Source: Thermodesulfovibrionia bacterium (GTDB taxonomy: Bacteria > Nitrospirota > Thermodesulfovibrionia > UBA6902). Taken from it: DNA of 5,492 bases. How positions within the stretch are numbered: position 1 is the stretch's first letter; each line of letters opens with the position of its first letter. The stretch is taken from assembly GCA_947258735.1 (NCBI GenBank), contig CAMYJJ010000201.1, positions 1-5,492 of the forward strand, written 5' to 3'. Shown piece after piece: positions 1-5,392 of the stretch. Made by a program: the position numbers and the translations under genes. Below the pieces are notes generated by a model. It worked only from the letters and a program-made list of their open reading frames with translations. It ran no database searches and was not told where the DNA came from.

Positions 1-108
1 AAGAATAAACTTGGGAGACAGCAGTTTAAAAAACTGAAAGTCTACAGCGGCTCAGAGCACCCTCATGTATCGCAGAACCCGGAAGAGCTGAATTTAAACA
101 TCCAATAA
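1..108 (+). CDS. rplM: 50S ribosomal protein L13, C-terminal end (partial, 5' end outside window)
   Basis: This is the last 35 codons of ribosomal protein L13, a large-subunit protein that binds 23S rRNA early in assembly. Frame 1 is open from the first base to TAA at 106-108. It contains [19 protein letters not shown], which matches the conserved L13 tail (E. coli has LGRAMFRKLKVYAGNEHNH at this place). The gene runs in from the left, so its start and promoter are not visible. The next gene is rpsI, 14 bp downstream. The rplM-rpsI pair is a near-universal bacterial operon, which supports the call despite the short length. The stop codon overlaps the rpsI Shine-Dalgarno sequence, so termination on rplM probably places ribosomes close to the rpsI start. 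Confidence 0.97.
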   Translation, partial: KNKLGRQQFKKLKVYSGSEHPHVSQNPEELNLNIQ

Positions 109-122
109 GGAGTTTTTGAAAT

Positions 123-515
123 ATGGCAGACATAGCATATAATGCAACAGGCAGAAGAAAATCATCGATTGCCCAGGTGTTTATGAAAGCAGGCACGGGT
201 GAGATTGTTATCAATAAAAAACCGATGAAACAGTATTTTCCGCATGAAACCATGAAAATGATTGTACAGCAGCCCCTCAATGTAGTGGCGGTCAGCGGTA
301 AATATGATATTGATGTCCGGGTCAAGGGCGGCGGGTATAGTGGACAGGCCTCGGCTATCAGGCATGGTATATCCCGGGCACTGGTAATGGCCAATTCGGA
401 TTTCAGGGGAAAGCTCAAGAAAGAGGGACTGTTGACAAGAGATCCGAGGGCGGTCGAAAGGAAAAAATACGGTCTTAAAGGTGCCAGGGCACGTTTCCAG
501 TTCTCAAAGAGATAA
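123..515 (+). CDS. rpsI: 30S ribosomal protein S9
   Basis: This is a complete 130-residue S9, the usual bacterial length. S9 sits in the head of the small subunit, and its C-terminal tail reaches into the P site to contact tRNA. Family motifs visible are ATGRRKSSIA (residues 8-17), GGGYSGQASAIRHGISRAL (69-87), GLLTRDPR (102-109) and the basic tail ending FQFSKR (125-130). The terminal Lys-Arg pair that contacts P-site tRNA is intact. The ATG at 123 is preceded by AAGGAG at 107-112 with a 10-nt spacer. This site overlaps the rplM stop. The gene is co-transcribed with rplM, and the intrinsic terminator at 570-600 ends the operon. Nothing is truncated or odd. Confidence 0.99.
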   Translation: MADIAYNATGRRKSSIAQVFMKAGTGEIVINKKPMKQYFPHETMKMIVQQPLNVVAVSGKYDIDVRVKGGGYSGQASAIRHGISRALVMANSDFRGKLKKEGLLTRDPRAVERKKYGLKGARARFQFSKR

Positions 516-569
516 CAGGCCAGAACAGGATACAGATTTTTCAAAAACTCAAATTATTTTTTATGGACG

Positions 570-600
570 GGTTCAGGTTTTTAACCTGAGCCTTTTTATT
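570..600 (+). terminator. Rho-independent terminator after rpsI
   Basis: A 10-bp stem pairs 570-579 (GGTTCAGGTT) with 583-592 (AACCTGAGCC). It has one G-U wobble (T572 with G590), a TTT loop (580-582), and a run of five T's at 593-597 followed by ATT. It lies 54 bp after the rpsI stop and 53 bp before the argC start, so it separates the ribosomal operon from the arginine genes. Only the + strand orientation has the downstream T-run. Confidence 0.88.
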
Positions 601-630
601 TACAGGCAAACATTTATAATTGTATATATT
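599..630 (+). promoter_or_regulatory. Candidate sigma70-type promoter for argCJ
   Basis: The 52 bp between the terminator and argC is AT-rich. TTTACA at 599-604 is a 5/6 match to the -35 consensus. Possible -10 elements downstream are TATATA at 623-628 (18-nt spacer) and TATATT at 625-630 (20-nt spacer, too long). A perfect TATAAT sits at 615-620, but only 10 nt from TTTACA. It would need a -35 inside the terminator T-run (593-598, TTTTTA, 3/6). A promoter is expected here because the terminator insulates argC from upstream transcription. The exact -35/-10 pairing is not settled by the sequence. No convincing ARG-box palindrome was seen. Confidence 0.4.
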
Positions 631-652
631 TTATTGGACCGGATAATTGAGC

Positions 653-1699
653 ATGTTAAACGTAGCGATTTTAGGAGGAAGTGGTTATACAGGCGGTGAA
701 CTGTTACGGCTTCTTCATACACATCCGGATGTTAAGGTTACGGCAGTCACATCAGAACGTCTGTCAGGGACCCTGATTTCAGATACATTTCTTCATTTCC
801 GCAATAATGATTTACAGTTCGAATCATTACAGTTAAAGAGCCTGGTTGGCAAGGCTGACCTGTTTTTTCTGTGTCTCCCTCATAAGGCATCACAGAAGAT
901 AGTTTCTGACTTGAATAAGGCCGGTAAGAAAGTAATTGACCTTTCAGCAGATTACAGGCTCAAGAGTGCGAGGGTATATGAAGGCTGGTATCAAACACCT
1001 CACCTGTTTGGACCATTGTTAAAAAAAGCGGTATACGGGCTTCCTGAAATTAACAGGGACATAATCAGCAGGGCATCCATCATTGCAAATCCTGGGTGTT
1101 ATCCTACCAGTGCTATCCTGGGACTCGCCCCTTTAATGGACCGGGACTATACAGATGTAGATTCCGTCATTGTGGACTCCAAATCCGGGACCTCAGGTGG
1201 GGGACGGAACCCGGCGCAGCCGTTTATGTTTTGTGAGGTGAATGAATCTGTAAAGGCGTATGGCATTTCTGTCCACAGGCACACTCCGGAGATCGAGCAG
1301 GCATTAAGCGGCCTGTCAAAGAAAAAAATCAGGATAATATTTACGCCTCATCTTATTCCGATGGACCGGGGGATTTTTAGCACCATATATGTCAGGCTGA
1401 AAAAGAAGGTACCATTGGCTGATATCCAAAAACATTACCGGGAGCGTTACCGCTCTGAACCTTTTGTCAGGGTTATGAAGAACGGTGTGTATCCGGCTAC
1501 CAAAGCGGTCAAAGGCACGAACTTCTGTGACCTGTCTGTATTCATGGACAGGCGTTCCGGCGCAGGTCAATCCCTGATTATTGTCAGCGTTATAGATAAC
1601 CTGATAAAGGGAGCAGCCGGTCAGGCCGTTCAGAATATGAACATAATGTATAACTTTCAGGAAACGTCCGGGCTCATGACTTCCTCTCCCTCTCCCTGA
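653..1699 (+). CDS. argC: N-acetyl-gamma-glutamyl-phosphate reductase
   Basis: ArgC is the NADPH-dependent cytosolic enzyme that reduces N-acetyl-glutamyl-5-phosphate to N-acetyl-glutamate-5-semialdehyde, the third step towards ornithine and arginine. From ATG 653 the product is 348 residues, normal for the family. Visible features are the dinucleotide-binding loop LGGSGYTGGELLRLL (residues 7-21), the catalytic cysteine Cys149 in NPGCYPTS (147-154), SKSGTSGGGR (177-186) and the HRHTPEIEQ motif with the active-site histidine (208-216). The conserved end GAAGQAVQNMNIMYNF is followed by a short extra tail, LMTSSPSP. An in-frame TTG at 647 would add two residues. ATG 653 is preferred because it matches the usual N-terminus and has GGA at 641-643 about 9 nt upstream, whereas TTG would leave only 3 nt. 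The SD is weak. The stop overlaps the argJ start by one base, giving a two-gene operon. Confidence 0.98.
   Translation: MLNVAILGGSGYTGGELLRLLHTHPDVKVTAVTSERLSGTLISDTFLHFRNNDLQFESLQLKSLVGKADLFFLCLPHKASQKIVSDLNKAGKKVIDLSADYRLKSARVYEGWYQTPHLFGPLLKKAVYGLPEINRDIISRASIIANPGCYPTSAILGLAPLMDRDYTDVDSVIVDSKSGTSGGGRNPAQPFMFCEVNESVKAYGISVHRHTPEIEQALSGLSKKKIRIIFTPHLIPMDRGIFSTIYVRLKKKVPLADIQKHYRERYRSEPFVRVMKNGVYPATKAVKGTNFCDLSVFMDRRSGAGQSLIIVSVIDNLIKGAAGQAVQNMNIMYNFQETSGLMTSSPSP
1680..1697 (+). other. 18-nt uninterrupted pyrimidine tract at the argC/argJ junction
   Basis: Bases 1680-1697 are all C or T, with TCTCCC occurring twice in tandem (1685-1690 and 1691-1696). The tract encodes the Ser/Pro tail of ArgC and occupies the place where an argJ Shine-Dalgarno sequence would normally lie, immediately before the TGATG stop/start overlap. 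It therefore shows that argJ has no SD of its own and most likely relies on ribosomes finishing argC. Whether the tract has any role beyond coding is not known. Confidence 0.7.
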
Positions 1700-2904
1700 T
1701 GAATAAAAACGCTTCCGTACGCAGGATAACTGTTAAGGGGTTTCAGTTTGCAGGCATATCTTCCGGAATCAAGAAGACGGGAGACAGGGACCTTGCCCTT
1801 ATTTATTCCGAAGTCCCTGCAGCAGCAGCGGGACTGTTTACGACAAATAACGTCAAGGCCGCTCCTGTTAAACTTTCCATGAAACGTTTCTCCAGGCAAA
1901 AGAACTGTCAGGCCATCATAATAAACAGCGGAAACGCAAATGCATGTACCGGCCGGCCAGGAATGGAAAATGCCAGGGAAATGATTGCCAGTACAGCCGG
2001 TGCCCTGGGCATATCACCCGATCTTGTTCATGTGTCATCTACAGGAGTAATTGGGGAACAATTGCCAATGAACAGGATAATCAGGGCCATACCGCAACTT
2101 GTGCAGCACTTATCCCGCCTGTCATTAGATGACGCAGCCAATGCAATCATGACAACAGACAGATATCCTAAAGCAATAGTGAAGAAAGTCAGGATAGGGA
2201 ACAGAACAGGGACCATAGCGGGCATTGCCAAAGGAGCAGGAATGATCTGTCCGAATATGGCCACCATGCTCTGTTATATACTCACAGATATATCAATAAG
2301 CAGTGCAATGCTGGAGCGCAGCCTTACCGATGCCGTGAACAGGTCGTTCAATCGTCTGGCTGTTGATAACGATATGAGTACAAATGATTCGGTCTTTGCC
2401 ATGGCAAACGCACTGCTCGGTAACGACCCCATTAAAAAGAAATCGGTAGCATACAACACATTCAGCGATGCAGTATATGAACTTTCCTATGATCTCGCAG
2501 CTATGATAGCAAGAGATGGAGAGGGTGCCACGAAGCTTATTGAAGTGGTTGTAAAGGGCGCACGGTCTGAGTCTGATGCTGACAGGGTGGCAAGGGCCAT
2601 ATCTGGGTCAATGCTGGTCAAGACTGCGGTTTATGGAAATGATCCGAACTGGGGCAGAATAATAGCAGCAGCAGGATACGCTGGAGTACACATCTATGAG
2701 CATAAAACCGATATATATATCGGCAGGGTCAAGGTAATGAGCAGTGGGGTAGGTACGGGTAAAGAGGAGCTTGCCCGCAGGGCCCTTCAGAATGAAAAAG
2801 TGCTTATTACCGTTGACCTGGGTTCAGGGAATAAGATGGTCAGGGCCCTGTCCTGCGATTTAACGGAAAAGTATATTGAAATAAATGCCGAATATAGAAC
2901 ATAG
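1699..2904 (+). CDS. argJ: Glutamate N-acetyltransferase (ornithine acetyltransferase), possibly bifunctional with amino-acid N-acetyltransferase activity
   Basis: ArgJ transfers the acetyl group from N-acetylornithine to glutamate, releasing ornithine and regenerating N-acetylglutamate. Bifunctional members also use acetyl-CoA. The 401-residue product has the usual family length. It shows VPAAAAGLFTTNNVKAAPV (39-57), the oxyanion-hole Thr115-Gly116 within SSTGVIGEQLP (113-123), and KGAGMICPNMATML (178-191). The enzyme is expected to cut itself between Ala188 and Thr189, so that Thr189 becomes the N-terminal nucleophile of the beta chain. Downstream are DNDMSTNDSVFAMAN, GNDPNWGRI and the terminal NAEYRT, all family hallmarks. 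ATG 1699 shares its A with the argC stop (TGATG) and has no SD, so translation is probably coupled to argC. Mono- and bifunctional ArgJ cannot be told apart from this sequence. No argA or argE is in the window. Confidence 0.98.
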   Translation: MNKNASVRRITVKGFQFAGISSGIKKTGDRDLALIYSEVPAAAAGLFTTNNVKAAPVKLSMKRFSRQKNCQAIIINSGNANACTGRPGMENAREMIASTAGALGISPDLVHVSSTGVIGEQLPMNRIIRAIPQLVQHLSRLSLDDAANAIMTTDRYPKAIVKKVRIGNRTGTIAGIAKGAGMICPNMATMLCYILTDISISSAMLERSLTDAVNRSFNRLAVDNDMSTNDSVFAMANALLGNDPIKKKSVAYNTFSDAVYELSYDLAAMIARDGEGATKLIEVVVKGARSESDADRVARAISGSMLVKTAVYGNDPNWGRIIAAAGYAGVHIYEHKTDIYIGRVKVMSSGVGTGKEELARRALQNEKVLITVDLGSGNKMVRALSCDLTEKYIEINAEYRT

Positions 2905-2991
2905 AGGCTTTTTCCATAGAGGATAGCCGTCTCCATATGCCGGATTGATGGGTGAAGAGAATAAGGTGAACAGATGTTAACCGGATCACAT

Positions 2992-3019
2992 TACATTATT
3001 TTAAGTATATGTTAATGTA
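2992..3019. repeat. 7-bp inverted repeat in the argJ/LysM intergenic region
   Basis: TACATTA (2992-2998) and TAATGTA (3013-3019) are exact inverted copies separated by 14 nt, in the AT-rich stretch 45-72 bp upstream of the LysM gene start. No T-run follows, so it is not an intrinsic terminator. It could be an operator or simply chance in AT-rich DNA. The direct repeat ATGTTAA (2974-2980 and 3009-3015) lies in the same region. The rest of the 159-bp gap (2905-3063) holds no gene I can support. Confidence 0.3.
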
Positions 3020-3056
3020 TATATTGTTATGAAATATAAAATATTAATTTCGGGGG
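3012..3056 (+). promoter_or_regulatory. Candidate promoter and ribosome binding site of the LysM gene
   Basis: TATAAA at 3035-3040 (5/6 to the -10 consensus) lies 17 nt after a poor -35, TTAATG at 3012-3017 (3/6). A start site would then fall near 3046. GGGGG at 3052-3056 is 7 nt before ATG 3064 and is a reasonable Shine-Dalgarno sequence. This would leave a very short leader. The RBS is much more secure than the promoter. The absence of a clear terminator after argJ means read-through from argCJ is an alternative source of transcription. Confidence 0.35.
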
Positions 3057-3063
3057 TATTAAG

Positions 3064-4035
3064 ATGAAAAGAACCTTCTATCTGCTGGTTGTAACTTCAA
3101 TTTTATTAATTACTGCTGTGAATGCAGAAGATACATCATCACGGGAATATATCATACAGCAGGGAGATACCCTGTGGGGCATTTCCGATTCAGAGCTGGA
3201 AGATAATTTTCTCTGGCCCAAGCTCTGGAATGTTAATCCCCAGATCGATAATCCGGACCTCATTTATCCGGGCTTAAGAATTACAATTCCTTCAGAGGAA
3301 CAGTTAAGGCGCATGACAATGCCGCCCCGGAGAACAACGTCCGTCAGGAAGCGCGGGAAGAAACGGAGTGCAGTTATTGTTCCGGAAATGGCAAAGAGAA
3401 AATATCTTGTGGATAGACATCTGTACCTTGCCAGTGGATGGATTGACGACCGATATCCTGCCGAGGGAGAGATTGTTTCTACTCCTTCAGGCAGAGTGAT
3501 GGTTGGCCAGGAGGAGATTGTGTATATCAATTCTGATAAGAGAGCTGTTGAAGGAGACCAGTTTCTCGTCATAAAAGAAGTCAAAATGGTGAATCATCCT
3601 CAGTCAGAGGCGGTGCTCGGCCGTCAGATCAGGGTGTCCGGCATACTAGAAGTCACCGGCCGGGACAACGGTCAGACCAAAGCAACGGTGCTGGAAGCAT
3701 ATGAGAACGTTCATGTAGGTGACGGGCTCATTCCTTTTTCCGGGGCTGACCTGCCTGCTGTAACTGAAAATCCACGCACGCCTGATCATTCCGGCTACAT
3801 TGTCGAGTCTCATATGAACCTCAGGCTGCTCGTACGTGGTAATATTGTTTTCGTAGACAAGGGAAAAAACCATGGAATACAGATTGGGGATACGTTTTCC
3901 GTATTTACAGAGTCTCCTGTCAGACGGCCGATAGGAGAAATTCAGATAGTCTCTCTCAGACCTGCGACTTCAGGAGCAGTGATAACCGAGAACAGCAGTG
4001 AAGTTACCATCGGTTCGAAATGGGGAAAGAAGTAG
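3064..4035 (+). CDS. Exported LysM-domain protein with FlgT-like C-terminal modules
   Basis: The 323-residue product has a Sec signal peptide (MKR, hydrophobic residues 5-19, cleavage probably after VNA at 21), so it acts outside the cytoplasm. One LysM domain follows (about 29-76: YIIQQGDTLWGIS to YPGLRITIP). This fold generally binds peptidoglycan glycan chains. A basic linker (82-112, with RKRGKKR) comes next. Two beta-rich stretches then look alike: 148-223 (GQEEIVYIN, GDQFLVI, VHVGDGLIP) and 258-320 (RGNIVFVDKGKNHGIQIGD, IGEIQIV, IGSKW). The second resembles the C-terminal domain of FlgT and similar surface-assembly proteins. No catalytic motif is evident, so a wall-anchored structural or scaffolding role is an inference. 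ATG 3064 has a GGGGG SD 7 nt upstream and the signal peptide begins there. The gene is convergent with the repeat-protein gene, stop codons 7 bp apart. I recognise the architecture but no named gene. Confidence 0.87.
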   Translation: MKRTFYLLVVTSILLITAVNAEDTSSREYIIQQGDTLWGISDSELEDNFLWPKLWNVNPQIDNPDLIYPGLRITIPSEEQLRRMTMPPRRTTSVRKRGKKRSAVIVPEMAKRKYLVDRHLYLASGWIDDRYPAEGEIVSTPSGRVMVGQEEIVYINSDKRAVEGDQFLVIKEVKMVNHPQSEAVLGRQIRVSGILEVTGRDNGQTKATVLEAYENVHVGDGLIPFSGADLPAVTENPRTPDHSGYIVESHMNLRLLVRGNIVFVDKGKNHGIQIGDTFSVFTESPVRRPIGEIQIVSLRPATSGAVITENSSEVTIGSKWGKK

Positions 4036-4042
4036 AAACTGA

Positions 4043-5392
4043 CTATTGGATGAGCCTGCATACTTCGTTTGACATTTCACTTTCATTGCCGGCGATATCA
4101 AAAGCGGTCACGCTGAAACACCATTCCTGGGGAATCAGATCTCCAATGACATGACAGGTATTGTTTCCTATATCCAGGGTTTCCGTGTAATTGTCTGACG
4201 CAGCTCCATAATAGATTTTATATCCGTCAAGATCGTTCAGGTCATAACCGTCTGCGTCTGTCATCGGGGCCATCCATGTTAACGTGACATACCCGCGGCA
4301 GTCACTCTCATTTGTATCACAGACCTCTATATGGCCCGGATATTGACCAGGTTCATTGTCATTACAGTCAGTGACAGGACCATTAGGGCAGGAAGGGTCT
4401 CCGGGATTACCATATCCATCACCGTCATTATCAGTGCATGTGCTGTAGCATTCTACATCATTTGCATCGGTCATGCCGTCACAGTCATTGTCAACATTGT
4501 CATTACATGATAATGCACCAATAGGTCCTTCGCTACGAGCTGTTCCGGGCGTACATGTGTCAGTTTCAATGCCGTACTGGCAAATTCTCAATCCATGAGA
4601 AGAACAGGTTCCGAGACCGCAGGTGGTTACCCTGACAATATAGTCTTCATCTACTGATCCATTGCAGTCATCATCTATTCCATTACAGGATGAATCATTA
4701 CTGGCCGGGAATGCAGGGGTACATGTATCAATAAGGACCCCTGCCTGACATTCAATGCTCCCTGTAGAGGCACATGCCCCCTGGCCGCAGTCTGACGAGG
4801 CCGGAATATATGCATTGTCGGGTATTCCGGAGCAATCATTATCAATATTGTCGCAGTTATTGTCACTGGCGCCGGCATGTATCAGCGGATTATTATCATT
4901 GCAGTCAGTAACAGGGCCATTCGGGCAGGAAGCAGTTCCCGGACTGCCATACCCGTCACCATCATTGTCCTGGCATGCACCAGCGCATTCCGTATCAAGG
5001 AAGTCAATCCTGTTGTCACAGTCATTATCAATTCCGTCATTACAGGTTAAATCTCCAGAGGGGCCTTCCCTGTTACCCGGAAAACGGTTTGGATCAAAAT
5101 CATTGCAATCGCCGCCACACCACGGAACACCATCTCCATCCCTGTCAACATCGGTTGTGTAGTCATTTTTGCCGTCGCAGTCGTTGTCCTTGCCATCACA
5201 TAACCTGGGCGCCCCGGGATACACGCGGTTATCCTGATCATTACAATCTGCAATACCGCATAATCCTCCCTCAACGGCATATCCGTCATTATCACTGTCG
5301 GTACATGGATTGGCATAAATAGGTGCTGTTATGAACAGAACAAGAACTGAGATGATATTTAACACAATGAAAATAAAGCGTCTCTTTGGCAT
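4043..5392 (-). CDS. Secreted Cys/Asp-rich MopE-type putative metal-binding repeat protein with C-terminal fibronectin type III domain
   Basis: The 449-residue product has a signal peptide (MPKRR, hydrophobic 6-22, cleavage probably after Ala27) with no lipobox, so it is predicted to be released or surface-exposed. Residues 30-365 are repeats of the type named putative metal-binding motif or MopE-like: DxDNDGDGYG calcium-loop-like segments, DCNDxxP, then CDxxDNDCDG. Full units cover about 30-80, 81-136 and 139-197. Two CGxGxC..GxxxC..DTCTP modules lie at 201-227 and 257-283. A shortened last unit (319-365) runs straight into a single Fn3 domain (367-446: VTLTWMAP, DLDGYKIYYG, FSVTAFDIAGNESEMSNEV). 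All 36 cysteines lie after the signal peptide, suggesting many disulfides. MopE of Methylococcus binds copper, but which metal binds here, if any, is unknown. ATG 5392 has AGGAT (5403-5399) 6 nt upstream. The function is unknown. Adhesion or metal capture at the surface is inference. Confidence 0.88.
   Translation of the reverse strand: MPKRRFIFIVLNIISVLVLFITAPIYANPCTDSDNDGYAVEGGLCGIADCNDQDNRVYPGAPRLCDGKDNDCDGKNDYTTDVDRDGDGVPWCGGDCNDFDPNRFPGNREGPSGDLTCNDGIDNDCDNRIDFLDTECAGACQDNDGDGYGSPGTASCPNGPVTDCNDNNPLIHAGASDNNCDNIDNDCSGIPDNAYIPASSDCGQGACASTGSIECQAGVLIDTCTPAFPASNDSSCNGIDDDCNGSVDEDYIVRVTTCGLGTCSSHGLRICQYGIETDTCTPGTARSEGPIGALSCNDNVDNDCDGMTDANDVECYSTCTDNDGDGYGNPGDPSCPNGPVTDCNDNEPGQYPGHIEVCDTNESDCRGYVTLTWMAPMTDADGYDLNDLDGYKIYYGAASDNYTETLDIGNNTCHVIGDLIPQEWCFSVTAFDIAGNESEMSNEVCRLIQ
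4349..4531 (-). repeat. Internal duplication, copy 2 (residues 288-348 of the repeat protein)
   Basis: This 183-bp stretch encodes EGPIGALSCND...DNDCDG...CTDNDGDGYGNPG..SCPNGPVTDCNDN.P. It aligns without gaps to 4886-5068 at a constant offset of 537 bp. In the better-conserved 87 bp (4355-4441 against 4892-4978) I count 67 identities by hand, about 77%. At protein level, residues 319-346 match 140-167 at 24 of 28 positions. Differences are mostly at third codon positions, as expected if the protein sequence has been kept under selection since duplication. Confidence 0.85.
4886..5068 (-). repeat. Internal duplication, copy 1 (residues 109-169 of the repeat protein)
   Basis: This is the partner of 4349-4531. 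It encodes EGPSGDLTCND...DNDCDN...CQDNDGDGYGSPG..SCPNGPVTDCNDN.P. The spacing of exactly 179 codons between copies, without indels inside the pair, points to duplication of a block larger than one repeat unit rather than independent drift of single units. Confidence 0.85.

Noticed and set aside
26..544. 172-codon open frame on the - strand
   Set aside because: It lies antisense to rplM and rpsI, whose products match conserved ribosomal proteins throughout.
647..652. TTG at 647 as the argC start
   Set aside because: It leaves only about 3 nt after the GGA at 641-643 and adds two residues absent from typical ArgC N-termini. ATG 653 fits better.
673..678. Perfect AGGAGG inside argC
   Set aside because: It encodes the Gly-Gly of the nucleotide-binding loop. 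The GTG just downstream (681) is out of frame with argC and no supported gene begins there.
2906..2928. Possible hairpin after argJ (GGCT...AGCC with inner TCC/GGA)
   Set aside because: The stem is short and interrupted, and no T-run follows, so it is not a credible intrinsic terminator.
2948..2980. Ten-codon open frame in the argJ/LysM gap as a leader peptide
   Set aside because: It has no good ribosome binding site, no run of regulatory codons and no attenuator-like hairpin after it.
3984..4015. AACCGA...TCGGTT inverted repeat near the end of the LysM gene
   Set aside because: It has a 6-bp stem with a 20-nt loop inside the coding sequence and no T-run on either strand. It is probably chance.
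4349..5068. The repeated segments as a CRISPR array or mobile repeat
   Set aside because: The repeats are in frame within one protein, differ mainly at silent positions and have no regular spacers.
4755..5322. Several open frames opposite or offset from the - strand repeat gene (for example 4755-5162 + and 5047-5316 -)
   Set aside because: They overlap the repeat protein, whose signal peptide, repeats and Fn3 domain are clear. The shadow products are low-complexity by-products of the repeated codons, with no family resemblance.
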